Assembly (NCBI GenBank): GCA_043769985.1 | Contig: JAYVIV010000136.1 | Location: 1-64,000 of the forward strand | Length of the DNA: 64,000 bases | Reading direction: 5' to 3' | Source: Arcicella sp043769985 | GTDB lineage: Bacteria > Bacteroidota > Bacteroidia > Cytophagales > Spirosomataceae | Shown: piece by piece, positions 41,986 to 50,439 of the stretch | How the letters are laid out: each line of letters begins with the position of its first letter | Position numbering within the stretch: position 1 is the first letter of the stretch | The notes under the pieces: generated by a model | Told to the model about the DNA's origin: nothing | Databases searched by the model: none | The model's input: only the letters and a program-made list of their open reading frames with translations | Translations under genes and position numbers: made by a program

Positions 41986-42405
41986 TTAGATTGAATCTTC
42001 TGAAGTATCTTCTTTCTTAGCTTTTTTTACTTTTTTCACTGGAGCTTCTTCAACAGCCTCAGCTACTGGAGCAACAACCTCAGCAACTACTGGAGCTGGA
42101 GCAACTTCCGCTTTTGCTTCTTTGACAGGAGCATCAACAATTACAGCACCACCCAAAGGAAGGATTTCAACGTATGAACGTCCTTTAAACCCTTTTTTGA
42201 AATGAACTGTTCCATCAACTAAGGCGAACAATGTATGATCTTTTCCAAGACCAACACCAACACCTGGGTTGTGGGCAGTACCTCTCTGACGTACTAAAAT
42301 ATTGCCTGCAATTGCTGGCTGACCTCCGAATATTTTTACACCGAGGCGTTTACTATGTGATTCACGGCCGTTCTTAGAACTACCCGCACCTTTCTTATGT
42401 GCCAT
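41986..42405 (-). CDS. rpmA: 50S ribosomal protein L27 with a long Ala/Pro/Lys C-terminal tail
   Basis: Residues 1-84 are standard L27 (MAHKKGAGSSKNGRESHSKR; GGQPAIAGNILVRQRGT). A further 55 residues form a low-complexity tail (VKEAKAEVAPAPVVAEVVAP, EAPVKKVKKAKKED). It follows rplU in the normal rplU-rpmA order. The tail is far longer than the usual end of L27 near residue 85; its role is unknown. Confidence 0.97.
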   Translation of the reverse strand: MAHKKGAGSSKNGRESHSKRLGVKIFGGQPAIAGNILVRQRGTAHNPGVGVGLGKDHTLFALVDGTVHFKKGFKGRSYVEILPLGGAVIVDAPVKEAKAEVAPAPVVAEVVAPVAEAVEEAPVKKVKKAKKEDTSEDSI

Positions 42406-42437
42406 TTCTTAGTAAGATTTTTATCAGCTATAAATTT

Positions 42438-42518
42438 CAAGTAGCAAGTAATAAGTAGTAAGTGATAAGTCTTAAAAACTCATTGCACTAAGTAACTCAT
42501 AACTCATAACTCATAACT
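42438..42518. repeat. ATAACTCATAACT-word repeat between rplU and rpmA
   Basis: Left part AGTAGCAAGTAATAAGTAGT and right part ACTCATAACTCATAACTCAT form an irregular palindrome in the leader of rpmA. Low-complexity words are repeated in tandem. Confidence 0.5.
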
Positions 42519-42523
42519 TATAA

Positions 42524-42835
42524 CTATAATGTGATTCCTTCGATTAATACTTTTGTAAAATTTTGACGGTGTCCGTTTTGCTTTTGATAGCCTTTACGAC
42601 GTTTCTTTTTGAAAACCAGAACCTTCTCTCCACGAACGTGAGCTAAAATTTTACCTGATACTGTTGCACCTGCTACGGTTGGGAGACCTACTTGAATGTC
42701 CCCGTCATTATCGACAAGAAGAACCTTATCGAAAACCAGTGCAGCGCCTTCCTCGCCCGCCAAACGGTGGGTGTAGAGGAAACGGTCTTTCTCAACTTTA
42801 AATTGCTGACCAGCGATTTCTACGATTGCGTACAT
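42524..42835 (-). CDS. rplU: 50S ribosomal protein L21
   Basis: The start is the ATG at 42835 (MYAIVEIAGQQFKVEKDRFL), giving the usual 103 residues; 13 upstream codons are non-conserved. The C-terminal KKKRRKGYQKQNGHRQNFT segment is diagnostic. First gene of the L21-L27 operon. Confidence 0.97.
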   Translation of the reverse strand: MYAIVEIAGQQFKVEKDRFLYTHRLAGEEGAALVFDKVLLVDNDGDIQVGLPTVAGATVSGKILAHVRGEKVLVFKKKRRKGYQKQNGHRQNFTKVLIEGITL

Positions 42836-43145
42836 TTGAAAATGTTTAAATATGAATTTTAAATTGGGTTGCAAAGGTACGGGTTTTGTTTTGAAATCTG
42901 AAAAGAAAGCATTACTTTTATTTAAGAGTTTAAGTATTTTATATATCCATAACGCATTGTTTGATAATGAGTTAGGAGAATAAAGTGAAAATAAAATCGT
43001 TTTGAGGCAGTAAGAAGTTTTTAGTTTGCAATAGGCAGTTAAAAAATATCTCTTATTTGTTTTATTTTATTTACTGCTAACAGAATACTAAATTTTACTG
43101 CCAACTCATTACCAGATTTATTTCTAAATTCTAAAACAAACTCCA
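42836..43145. other. 310-bp divergent promoter region of rplU
   Basis: On the minus strand a TACCTTTG -7 box (42872-42879) lies 37 bp upstream of the L21 ATG. Further right, AGGCAGTAAGAAGTTTTTAG-type words (about 43005-43035) pair imperfectly with TTTACTGCCAACT words (43095-43107), another irregular palindrome. No coding sequence was seen. Confidence 0.6.
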
Positions 43146-43661
43146 ATGTTTCTCAAACGAAGTGCTTTAATATTTATAATTGGGCTTTATTTGTCTGTAT
43201 TTCAAGCATTTAGCCAATCAGGAAGTGTGCGTGTGATTAAATTTGAGGATTTGCAGAAGCAAATAAATAAGGTTTCGGACACGACTTTGGTAGTACATTT
43301 TTGGGCAACTTGGTGTAAGCCTTGCATTGAAGAATTACCGAATTATGAAAAACTGAGTCAGGAATTTATTAAGAAGAAAATTCGTTTTGTATTAGTAAGC
43401 ATGGATTTCCCGAAAGACTTGAAGGATAAAGTTGAGCCTTTCATCGCAAAAAATAATATAAATTCGGAAGTGGTTTTATTGGACGAACCCGATTATAATG
43501 CTTGGATTGATGAAATTGATAAAGATTGGTCAGGAACAATTCCTGCCACTTTAATGGTGAACTTAACGATGAGAAAACGAATTTTCTTTGAAGGGCAAGC
43601 CAAGATGGATAAGTTTTTGGAAGAATTAAAGGAAATGACTCCTGCGGTGGGAGCTAATTAG
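43146..43661 (+). CDS. TlpA/ResA-like thioredoxin-fold protein
   Basis: The 171-residue protein has an N-terminal signal/anchor (ALIFIIGLYLSVFQAFS) and the redox motif ATWCKPCIEELPNY near residues 57-70. Its strand-helix order matches periplasmic TlpA proteins that reduce or isomerise disulfides. It precedes a second thioredoxin-fold gene. Confidence 0.9.
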   Translation: MFLKRSALIFIIGLYLSVFQAFSQSGSVRVIKFEDLQKQINKVSDTTLVVHFWATWCKPCIEELPNYEKLSQEFIKKKIRFVLVSMDFPKDLKDKVEPFIAKNNINSEVVLLDEPDYNAWIDEIDKDWSGTIPATLMVNLTMRKRIFFEGQAKMDKFLEELKEMTPAVGAN

Positions 43662-43662
43662 T

Positions 43663-43736
43663 TGTGATTTAGTGAATTGTGATTGGTGATTAAATTCTCC
43701 ACGCAATTTTTAAATCACAACTCACTAAATCACAAA
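43663..43736. repeat. TTGTGATTTAGTGA palindrome
   Basis: TTGTGATTTAGTGA (43663-43676) pairs exactly with TCACTAAATCACAA (43723-43736). TTGTGATTGGTGATTAAA and TTTAAATCACAA form an inner second stem. It lies between the two thioredoxin-fold genes. Confidence 0.75.
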
Positions 43737-43758
43737 TTGTAAAAATTTAATAATTAAA

Positions 43759-44412
43759 ATGAAAAAGGTCATGAAAAAAATATACATTTTGAGTTCTGTG
43801 GGCGTATTGCTAATGGGACTTACGGTTATATTTGCTTTTAAGAATAGTGCTGATGTAATCGTAGATAAAGGTTATGCCATTGGCGACGTCGTCAATGATT
43901 TCAAACTTAGAAGTACGTCAGGTGGCGTTACTTCCATGGCTGAAAATCGTTCTGCTAAGGGATATGTCATTGTTTTTACGTGTAATCACTGTCCATTTTC
44001 AAAGGCTTATGAGAGTAGAATCATGGCCTTGGATAAAAAATATGCTTCACAGGGTTATCCAGTTTTAGCGATAAATCCCAACGACCCTGCGGCTTATGAA
44101 GAAGATACTTTCGAGAATATGCAAGCTGTTGCGAAGTCAAAAGGTTATACTTTTGAATATTTACAAGATGAAACACAATCAGTTGCTCGTGCATTTGGGG
44201 CTGCCCGCACGCCTTCTGCCTACGTAGTGAAGCGTGAAGGAGACAAGTTTATCATGCAGTATATCGGTGGAATTGATGATAATACGCAAGATGCCAATGG
44301 TGTAACAAAACGTTATATTGAAGACGCTGTAAATAGCCTTTTAGCAGGCAAGCCCGTAGTCGTAAACCTCACAAAATCAGTGGGTTGTGCGATTAAATGG
44401 AAGGGGGTTTGA
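43759..44412 (+). CDS. Secreted redoxin-domain protein
   Basis: The 217-residue protein (start at 43759 or 43771) has a signal/anchor segment. The peroxiredoxin-like fold carries FTCNHCPFSKAY (CxxC near residues 75-78), then LQDETQSVARAFGAARTPSA and the cis-Pro region. This 'CNHCP' subgroup is common in Bacteroidota and usually called thioredoxin family or redoxin. It is probably periplasmic. Confidence 0.88.
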   Translation: MKKVMKKIYILSSVGVLLMGLTVIFAFKNSADVIVDKGYAIGDVVNDFKLRSTSGGVTSMAENRSAKGYVIVFTCNHCPFSKAYESRIMALDKKYASQGYPVLAINPNDPAAYEEDTFENMQAVAKSKGYTFEYLQDETQSVARAFGAARTPSAYVVKREGDKFIMQYIGGIDDNTQDANGVTKRYIEDAVNSLLAGKPVVVNLTKSVGCAIKWKGV

Positions 44413-44437
44413 GTTTGAGACTATAATCGTAAAAAGT

Positions 44438-44530
44438 TAGACCACGGACAACTCAGATTAAACAGATTTACACGGATTATTTTTAATTTTATCCGTGTAA
44501 ATCTGTTTAATCCCTAAAATCCGTGGTCTA
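44438..44530. repeat. TAGACCACGGA / ATCCGTG-family palindrome
   Basis: Outer arms TAGACCACGGA (44438-44448) and TCCGTGGTCTA (44520-44530) are perfect. Inner arms of 20 nt, 44459-44478 and 44491-44510, are also perfect. The same two-layer structure is at 55423-55514 and shares flanking bases (TATTTTCGTCT / TATTTTCATCT). Confidence 0.92.
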
Positions 44531-44571
44531 TTTTCGTCTTGCGATAAACCTTTTATCATTTTAATCCGTTT

Positions 44572-45381
44572 TCATATTCTCTGTCGATTTGCACAAAAAT
44601 ACGTCGTCCTCCCTCCTACTTTACTAATACTAATTTTCTCTCCGCATTCTGCACATTTATCTGCCCTAATGTCCTGCAAACCTGCCCGTCCCCAACCTCT
44701 TGCGTGTATGAGAAAACTCTCTGGAAAATCATCGTAATTTGCTTGTGAATCTATGGCAGTTTGAATGACAAATTGCATGGACTTATGAATTTCCGTTATC
44801 TCCTTTTCAGACAATTGATTGGCTTTTTTCTCTGGATGAACCTTGGCTTGATATAGCACTTCATCCACAATCCAATTGCCAATTCCTGCAACCGTTGATT
44901 GATCTAACAAAACTGATTTTATGGGTGCATTCTTCTTATTAAGGGTTTTTGATAATTCCTCCACCGTGATTTCTAAGGCATCTTTATTGATTTTTTTGCG
45001 AGACAGATATTCTTCAATGTCTTCCACAATCCCGATTCGCTCAAATTTTCTTGGACATAAAAAACCTAATCTAAAACCGTTGGTAAATTTGAAAATGATT
45101 CTTGCAAAACGGGGTGTATCTTCATCGTCTTTGAAATAAACCAAATCGCCCGTCATGCCAAAATGAAGATGCAGCCAATAAGGAGCATCCAATTGAGCAA
45201 ACAGGTTTTTACCCACTCTTTTTGTACCAATAAATTGATGATTTTTTAATTGCTGATTCAGCGTATCGTAGTCAGTAGTTAGCAATTTTGTATCCTCCAC
45301 ATAAACATCGCTAATGGGTTGATAAAGGCTGGTTTCTTCAAAATAACGACGATAGGTTTCTACTTCGGGGAGTTCGGGCAT
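44572..45381 (-). CDS. Fpg/Nei-family DNA glycosylase
   Basis: The 269-residue protein begins MPELPEVETYRRYFEETSLY (catalytic Pro2 and Glu3). It has the H2TH region DQSTVAGIGNWIVDEVLYQA and a C-terminal finger CAECGEKISI ... TYFCANRQ. The fourth zinc Cys of the usual C-x2-C...C-x2-C finger is an Arg (CANR), so zinc binding may be altered. It excises oxidised bases. Confidence 0.92.
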   Translation of the reverse strand: MPELPEVETYRRYFEETSLYQPISDVYVEDTKLLTTDYDTLNQQLKNHQFIGTKRVGKNLFAQLDAPYWLHLHFGMTGDLVYFKDDEDTPRFARIIFKFTNGFRLGFLCPRKFERIGIVEDIEEYLSRKKINKDALEITVEELSKTLNKKNAPIKSVLLDQSTVAGIGNWIVDEVLYQAKVHPEKKANQLSEKEITEIHKSMQFVIQTAIDSQANYDDFPESFLIHARGWGRAGLQDIRADKCAECGEKISISKVGGRTTYFCANRQRI

Positions 45382-45458
45382 GAGGTTGAGGGTTTAAGGT
45401 AGAACTGGTTTTTGGAGGGATTTGTTTGGTGATACGAACTTATTTACTAATTCACCCA

Positions 45459-45792
45459 TTAGTAAAAATCATCTCTGACTTCCTTAATCAGTTTTTTAAT
45501 ATCACTATCTTTAGTATTCGAAATTTCTGATTTATCGTAAATACTGACAAGATAGACTTCTTTTGTTCTGTGATAACATAGGTAATTATCCTTGCACCAC
45601 CACTTTTACCACTATTTTTACTTTCAATAGCAAGCCTAACTTTATAGGTACTATTGCCTAAATCTGTTCCCTGATTAGGATTTTCAGATAATAATTCTTC
45701 AAATTCAATCAGTTCACTGACCAGTGATTTGTATTTCTTTTTGAGCTTTTTAACTTGGCGTAAAATCTCGGTGTAGGAATAACGTCAAACAT
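45459..45792 (-). pseudogene. Decayed RelE/ParE-type toxin gene
   Basis: The ATG at 45792 overlaps the antitoxin stop and reads MFDVIPTPRF, a toxin N-terminus. The frame then shifts; RQVKKLKKKYKSLVSELIEF and SGKSGGARIITYVITEQK lie in a second frame, and EVYLVSIYDKSEISNTKDSD, ending at 45459, in a third. Residues align with the intact toxin at 33545-33874. Two indels, near 45770 and 45563, inactivate it while the antitoxin is intact. Confidence 0.8.
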
Positions 45793-46000
45793 TAAGAGCT
45801 TCTTTTAAAGATATTTTCCTCAATTTCCCCTGCTGCATCTGTTTAATTTCACTGAATGATGCCTTCAAGTCTCTTTTTACTTTTAAAAGTTGCTCATATC
45901 TATTGAACTTTTCTTGAAGTGAGTCCCAATCTTCTACTGGCATTTGGACTAATTTTCGTCCTGTGGTGTCTGTAATGTATTGAATATGTGATGTTTGCAT
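45785..46000 (-). CDS. Antitoxin of the decayed toxin
   Basis: The 71-residue protein (ITDTTGRKLVQMPVEDWDSL ... LRKISLKEALNV) looks like the antitoxins paired with the SGGAR-type RelE toxins. It remains open although its toxin is broken. Confidence 0.75.
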   Translation of the reverse strand: MQTSHIQYITDTTGRKLVQMPVEDWDSLQEKFNRYEQLLKVKRDLKASFSEIKQMQQGKLRKISLKEALNV

Positions 46001-46032
46001 TTTCTTATTTATTGATTAATAATTATTTCCTA

Positions 46033-46452
46033 TCACTTCGGAAATAAACCCATATTCTGTAAATATTCACGCTCTTCTAATCTTTCTTCGTCGTTGATTC
46101 TCAGCATTTTAACCGTTACTTCTCCAATATCAGTAATGCCTAAAATCATATTGCCAATAATTTGAAAATGTTCCAACCAATTGTCAATACGTGGATTATA
46201 AAAACGGGTTAGTATGCCTTTTTCAGTCACTGAACCAATATAAGTGCCTTTAAATCTGTTACATGGTAAACACGAAAAAGCCAAATTGGTATCATTATTC
46301 TTCCCGCCATGTTTGATACTAATAATATGGTCTATTTCACAACCAATATAAGTATCTTCTTCATGAATCAAACAATATTCACAATGACTATTTGCTCTTT
46401 TTTCAACTAATCGACGGGTACTTTCTGAAATATAATCACTACGACTGGGCAT
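46033..46452 (-). CDS. HNH-family endonuclease
   Basis: The 139-residue protein has an HNH core: CEYC (24-27), EIDHIIS with Asp41/His42, GGKNNDTNLAFSCLPCN with Cys61, Cys64 and Asn65. The zinc-finger-like Cys pairs hold the fold. It overlaps the upstream 76-residue gene by 14 bp, a pairing I recall from other bacteria, cyanobacteria included. It may be a toxin or small mobile nuclease. Confidence 0.88.
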   Translation of the reverse strand: MPSRSDYISESTRRLVEKRANSHCEYCLIHEEDTYIGCEIDHIISIKHGGKNNDTNLAFSCLPCNRFKGTYIGSVTEKGILTRFYNPRIDNWLEHFQIIGNMILGITDIGEVTVKMLRINDEERLEEREYLQNMGLFPK

Positions 46453-46669
46453 ATTTTTTCGCTCGTGCTTTGGTTAAACGCATAAGATGTTCAAGTCTCA
46501 AATAATCGTCTAATTCTGTCTTTTCGGAGGAAGTAGCAACGCCTTCTTTTTCGAGATGTAATAATTCTCGAACCCGTAGTTTAGTTGATTCTGATGCTTT
46601 GAAAAGAGAAATTCCTCTTGGAGTTGTTCCGCTTGCCAAAAAATCTATAATTTCTTCGTAGGCTTTCAT
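46439..46669 (-). CDS. Small helical protein paired with the HNH nuclease
   Basis: The 76-residue protein (YEEIIDFLASGTTPRGISLF, LHLEKEGVATSSEKTELDDY) is helical and acidic, with a basic end. It is cotranscribed and overlaps the HNH gene by 14 bp. The pairing suggests a partner or antitoxin; this is inference. Confidence 0.65.
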   Translation of the reverse strand: MKAYEEIIDFLASGTTPRGISLFKASESTKLRVRELLHLEKEGVATSSEKTELDDYLRLEHLMRLTKARAKKYAQS

Positions 46670-46707
46670 TTTATAAATGTTATTTGTTTTTCAAAAATAA
46701 CCAATTC

Positions 46708-48615
46708 CTAACGCAAAAACAACCCCGCCATTTCCTCCAAAGACACAATTTTCATCGTGGATTCTCCACTTGGGGTGTAGCTTGGATTGGAGGATGCAAA
46801 AAGTTGTTCAACCAACATATTCATCTCCAAAATCGTGAGGCTATGATTGCCAAAACGCCCTGCCGAACGTTTTGCCATCGAACGGGCTACGTTTTCAGAT
46901 TTATCCAAATGCAAATTGGCTTCGTTTTGCTTGAATTGCTCCAAAATTCCTTCAATCATTGCCTGTTCATTTTCTTCGGGCGAATCGGCGGGAATGCCAT
47001 TTATTACGAAAGTATCATGTCCTGTAACACTCAACACAAAACCCAAATTGCGGATTTCGTCTTGAATTTCAACTACTAAATGAAAATCTGCGGGGGTGAG
47101 TCGCACCGTAGTCGGGAAGAGTAATTGCTGTGATGCTCCGTTGTGTTTTTGAAGATGTTGCGAGAATTTTTCGTACAAAATCCGTTCATAAGCCGCCCGT
47201 TGGTCAATCAACAACATTCCAGATTTTACCTGAGAAATGATATACTGGTTATGAATCTGAAACGTGGTTGCTTCAGAATCTTGATTGCCTCTTTGTGGAC
47301 GGTTTTGTAAGAAATCATTTGCTTTACTTTTTAAAGTAAATGGCTCATCATCAATACCTTTTTGATTAAATGTCAACGATTCTTGACGACTTCCAATCCG
47401 TTCAAAAGCACTTACATCACGGTCTAATCCTTCGTATAATTTATTCCAATTGGTCAGATTTGTACGCTCACGAGCGGGTACTTCTGGGCGTGGATATGAA
47501 CTTGCTCCTCCTCCACTATTGAACGCATCGGCACTTTCCTTTTTCGTTTGAAAGGGTGAATTTCCGAAATTGAAAATGTTGTTGGTATAATTTACGTCCG
47601 TCTCAAAATCCAAAGAAGGTGTAAGATTATGCTGGCTCATTGCCTTTCTGACGGCCGCTTGCACAATGGCATAAACGGTGCGTTCATCATCAAATTTTAT
47701 TTCCGTTTTGGTTGGATGAACGTTTATATCAATGTGAATGGGGTCAATTTCAATGAAAAGCACATAAAACGGATGCGTTCCTTCGGGAATTAATCCCTCG
47801 AAAGACGACATCACGGCATGATTCAAATAACCATTTTTGATGTAGCGATTATTGGCAAAAAAGAACTGCTCTCCACGAGTTTTTTTAGAAAATTCGGGCT
47901 TACCTACGTATCCACGCACACTCACGAAAGAAGTTTCTTCTTCACAAGAGGCCAATTGTTCTCGATAATTTTTACCAAATAAATCCACAATTCTTCGGCT
48001 CAATTTCCCTGCGGGCAGATTATAGATTTCTGAATCGTTGTGATGAAGCGAAAACGTAATTTCTGAATTAGACAAAGCTACTCGCTGAAATTCATCAAGG
48101 ATGTGACGCATCTCTACGGGATTGGATTTCAAGAAGTTACGTCTGGCGGGAACATTATAAAATAGATTTTTTACTTGAATACTCGTACCTTTTTCAGTTG
48201 CAATGGCTTCTTGGGCTTTCACTTCTGAGGCTTCCATTTTAATCAAAATTCCTAATTCATCCGTACTTCTACGAGTTCGCATTTCGACTTGGGCAACGGC
48301 GGCAATGGATGCCATCGCTTCGCCTCTGAAACCCATCGTACGGATTTTAAAAAGGTCTTCGGAAGTACGAATTTTTGAGGTTGCATGGCGTTCAAAACAC
48401 ATTCTGGCGTCGGTTTCAGACATTCCTAAACCATCATCAATCACTTGAATCAACGTTTTGCCAGCTTCACGGACGATTAATTGAATGGTTGTTGCCCCTG
48501 CATCAATCGAATTTTCTAACAACTCCTTCACCACCGAGGCAGGACGCTGAACTACCTCACCAGCCGCAATTTGGTTGGCAATAGAATCAGGAAGAAGTTG
48601 GATAATGTCTAACAT
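46708..48615 (-). CDS. mutL: DNA mismatch repair protein MutL
   Basis: The 635-residue protein begins MLDIIQLLPDSIANQIAAGE and has the GHKL ATPase motifs NSIDAG, DDGLGM and TMGFRGEA. The transducer contains HPTKTEIKF. The C-terminal dimerisation region ends EMAGLFLR. The variable linker at about 350-430 is Ser/Gly-rich. No endonuclease DQHAAxxRxxYE motif is seen in full form: DQRAAYERILYE occurs at about 470, with Arg replacing the usual His. Confidence 0.97.
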   Translation of the reverse strand: MLDIIQLLPDSIANQIAAGEVVQRPASVVKELLENSIDAGATTIQLIVREAGKTLIQVIDDGLGMSETDARMCFERHATSKIRTSEDLFKIRTMGFRGEAMASIAAVAQVEMRTRRSTDELGILIKMEASEVKAQEAIATEKGTSIQVKNLFYNVPARRNFLKSNPVEMRHILDEFQRVALSNSEITFSLHHNDSEIYNLPAGKLSRRIVDLFGKNYREQLASCEEETSFVSVRGYVGKPEFSKKTRGEQFFFANNRYIKNGYLNHAVMSSFEGLIPEGTHPFYVLFIEIDPIHIDINVHPTKTEIKFDDERTVYAIVQAAVRKAMSQHNLTPSLDFETDVNYTNNIFNFGNSPFQTKKESADAFNSGGGASSYPRPEVPARERTNLTNWNKLYEGLDRDVSAFERIGSRQESLTFNQKGIDDEPFTLKSKANDFLQNRPQRGNQDSEATTFQIHNQYIISQVKSGMLLIDQRAAYERILYEKFSQHLQKHNGASQQLLFPTTVRLTPADFHLVVEIQDEIRNLGFVLSVTGHDTFVINGIPADSPEENEQAMIEGILEQFKQNEANLHLDKSENVARSMAKRSAGRFGNHSLTILEMNMLVEQLFASSNPSYTPSGESTMKIVSLEEMAGLFLR

Positions 48616-48620
48616 TGTTT

Positions 48621-48712
48621 GATAGTGAATAATTAACAGAGAATAGATAATAGTTGATTAACGGAACATTCTTCCGACAAATAACCATTAATTATTCTCT
48701 ATTAATGGTTAA
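48621..48712. repeat. GAATAATTAACAGAG / CTCTATTAATGG palindrome
   Basis: AGTGAATAATTAACAGAGAA (from 48624) pairs irregularly with ATTATTCTCTATTAATGGTT (to 48710), around a CGGAACATTCTTCCG core dyad (48662-48676). It lies in the promoter region of mutL. Confidence 0.55.
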
Positions 48713-48838
48713 TTAAAATCTTTCCTCTAAGTTCGTGATAAATCATACCATTGACAATTAAAACGGTAAGTTTGATGTTGATAAAACGTGGATAAGTTTG
48801 TAACGTTTTGACTTTCAATTTCTTACGAACTAAAAAAC

Positions 48839-48874
48839 AAAACGCTGACTGAATTTGAGTTCAGTCAGCGTTTT
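48839..48874 (-). terminator. Terminator of the zeta-like operon
   Basis: AAAACGCTGACTGAA (48839-48853) is the exact complement of 48860-48874, with T-runs on the minus strand. It lies 22 bp after the last gene. Confidence 0.85.
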
Positions 48875-48895
48875 GGATATAAATGATTGTTAATT

Positions 48896-49045
48896 CTAAG
48901 CCACTTGACGGCTTCGACGTTTTGCCATTTGTGAAGACTTCAATTGTTGAGCCTCTTTCTTTTTTTCTTCAATATCAAAAATACGATAGGCTTCTTTGAT
49001 TCCTTCGTCAATAATGTCTAAAATATCTCTATTTTTCTTTTCCAT
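48896..49045 (-). CDS. 49-residue charged protein paired with the zeta-like kinase
   Basis: The complete frame reads MEKKNRDILDIIDEGIKEAY, then RIFDIEEKKKEAQQL and KSSQMAKRRSRQVA. It is a charged helical protein overlapping the zeta-like gene's 3' end by 17 bp. It may be an antitoxin or a nucleic-acid-binding partner. It does not resemble epsilon antitoxin. Confidence 0.65.
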   Translation of the reverse strand: MEKKNRDILDIIDEGIKEAYRIFDIEEKKKEAQQLKSSQMAKRRSRQVA

Positions 49046-49616
49046 AAGATTGTAGTTTTAACCAAATTTCTTCGTTTTCAATAATAACACTTTTGTCTTC
49101 TTCATTCTTTGCAATCAGTTGTGGATTTCTGAAATTATAGTCAGAATTATCATAAACAGACCAACGATTAACCACAGGAATAAATAAATCTACTAAGTTC
49201 CTTATCCCTCCTTCATAACGTCTTTTCACGTCTTCGTCGGGTATAAAATGTCCTCCTTCCCTCACTCTTTTAGCTACTCTTCTGAGTGCCATATCATAAG
49301 ATTCAAGCCAAAAATACATCAATACAACTTCATAACCAAGAGATTGAGCTTTTTTAGTTAATCCTACATAACTCTTTGTGGCTAAGGTAGTTTCAATAGC
49401 AAAACTGGATTTTTCAGACAATAAAATGTCCACCCTTTCCAACATAATTCTACCCGCTTGAAAGGAAACCGATTCTGGAAAATCGGGATTGAGTTTTGCT
49501 GCAATAATATCAGCATTTACAAATTCTATTCCACCCAAGAATTTGGGTAAAAGAATTTTGGCAGTAGTGGTTTTTCCTGCACCATTACAACCCGCAAGAA
49601 TAAAAAGTTGTGGCAT
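49029..49616 (-). CDS. Zeta-toxin-like P-loop kinase
   Basis: The start is the ATG at 49616 (MPQLFILAGCNGAGKTTTAK). The 195-residue protein has Walker A GCNGAGKTT at 9-17 and the zeta-type acceptor region FVNADIIAAKLNPDFPESVS. It also has the VILSEKSSFAIETTLA-type strand and the RVAKRVREGGHFIPDEDVKR arginine-rich loop. Zeta toxins phosphorylate UDP-N-acetylglucosamine; for this short chromosomal group the substrate is not established. Confidence 0.88.
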   Translation of the reverse strand: MPQLFILAGCNGAGKTTTAKILLPKFLGGIEFVNADIIAAKLNPDFPESVSFQAGRIMLERVDILLSEKSSFAIETTLATKSYVGLTKKAQSLGYEVVLMYFWLESYDMALRRVAKRVREGGHFIPDEDVKRRYEGGIRNLVDLFIPVVNRWSVYDNSDYNFRNPQLIAKNEEDKSVIIENEEIWLKLQSYGKEK

Positions 49617-49711
49617 TATAGTTGATTTAAAAGGAGAGAATTTTAGCAAATGTAACAAAAACAGTTTTAAACTCCATCCACCAAACTAATTTCGTAAATT
49701 TGCTGTTTAAG

Positions 49712-49818
49712 CGTTGAGTACGAAGTATTGAGTATTAAGTCCCAAGCCTTCATAACGTGTAAGTTTTCTTAATACTTAGTACATAATACTTAATACAACA
49801 AGTTAATACTTAATACAA
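49712..49818. repeat. AGTATTAAGT-word irregular palindrome before nfu
   Basis: Words AGTACGAAGTATTGAGTATT (49719 onward) and AATACTTAGTACATAATACT pair irregularly, with a further AATACTTAATAC copy near 49805. It lies in the 5' region of the nfu gene. Confidence 0.5.
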
Positions 49819-49825
49819 AATTCCA

Positions 49826-50416
49826 ATGTTGAAGCCCCACATACTCATTTATACCGAATCAACGCCCAATCCTAATTCAATGAAGTTTGTCTTGAACTTT
49901 GAATTAGTGCCTGATGGTTCGTCTTTTGATTACGCAACACCCTCTGATGCACTCGTAGAAGGCAAAAATTCACCTTTGGCTGTTGCATTATTCGGTTTTG
50001 ATTTCGTTCAGCGAGTATTTATTTCTTCTAATTTTATCACCGTTACCAAAGACGATGAAACCAAATGGGAAGATGAATTATTCGGAACGAAGCAATTTTT
50101 GAAGCAATTTTTTGAAGATAAAAAAGACGTTTTCACTAAAACTACCATTGCAGCTTACGAGTCGGCAGGAGGGGAGCAAGATTCTGAAACCGTTATCAAA
50201 ATCAAAGCGGTTTTGGATCAATACGTGCGTCCAGCGGTGGAATCTGATGGTGGAGCAATCAATTTTCATTCGTATCATGATGGCGTTGTGAAGGTGCTTT
50301 TGCAAGGTTCGTGTTCGGGCTGTCCATCTTCAACGATTACCTTAAAACAAGGTATTGAAAATCTTTTAACTCGTATGGTTCCAGAAGTTACAGAGGTGTT
50401 GGCGGAAGGCGTTTAG
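49826..50416 (+). CDS. Nfu-type iron-sulfur cluster scaffold/carrier
   Basis: The 196-residue protein has the Nfu N-terminal domain (YTESTPNPNSMKFVLN) and the NifU C-terminal domain with GSCSGCPSSTITLK (Cys163 and Cys166). The two Cys bind a 4Fe-4S cluster between two subunits for delivery to apoproteins. Its gene ends at a strong terminator. Confidence 0.96.
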   Translation: MLKPHILIYTESTPNPNSMKFVLNFELVPDGSSFDYATPSDALVEGKNSPLAVALFGFDFVQRVFISSNFITVTKDDETKWEDELFGTKQFLKQFFEDKKDVFTKTTIAAYESAGGEQDSETVIKIKAVLDQYVRPAVESDGGAINFHSYHDGVVKVLLQGSCSGCPSSTITLKQGIENLLTRMVPEVTEVLAEGV

Positions 50417-50439
50417 TTGATTTTAAAAGTATTTATTTC

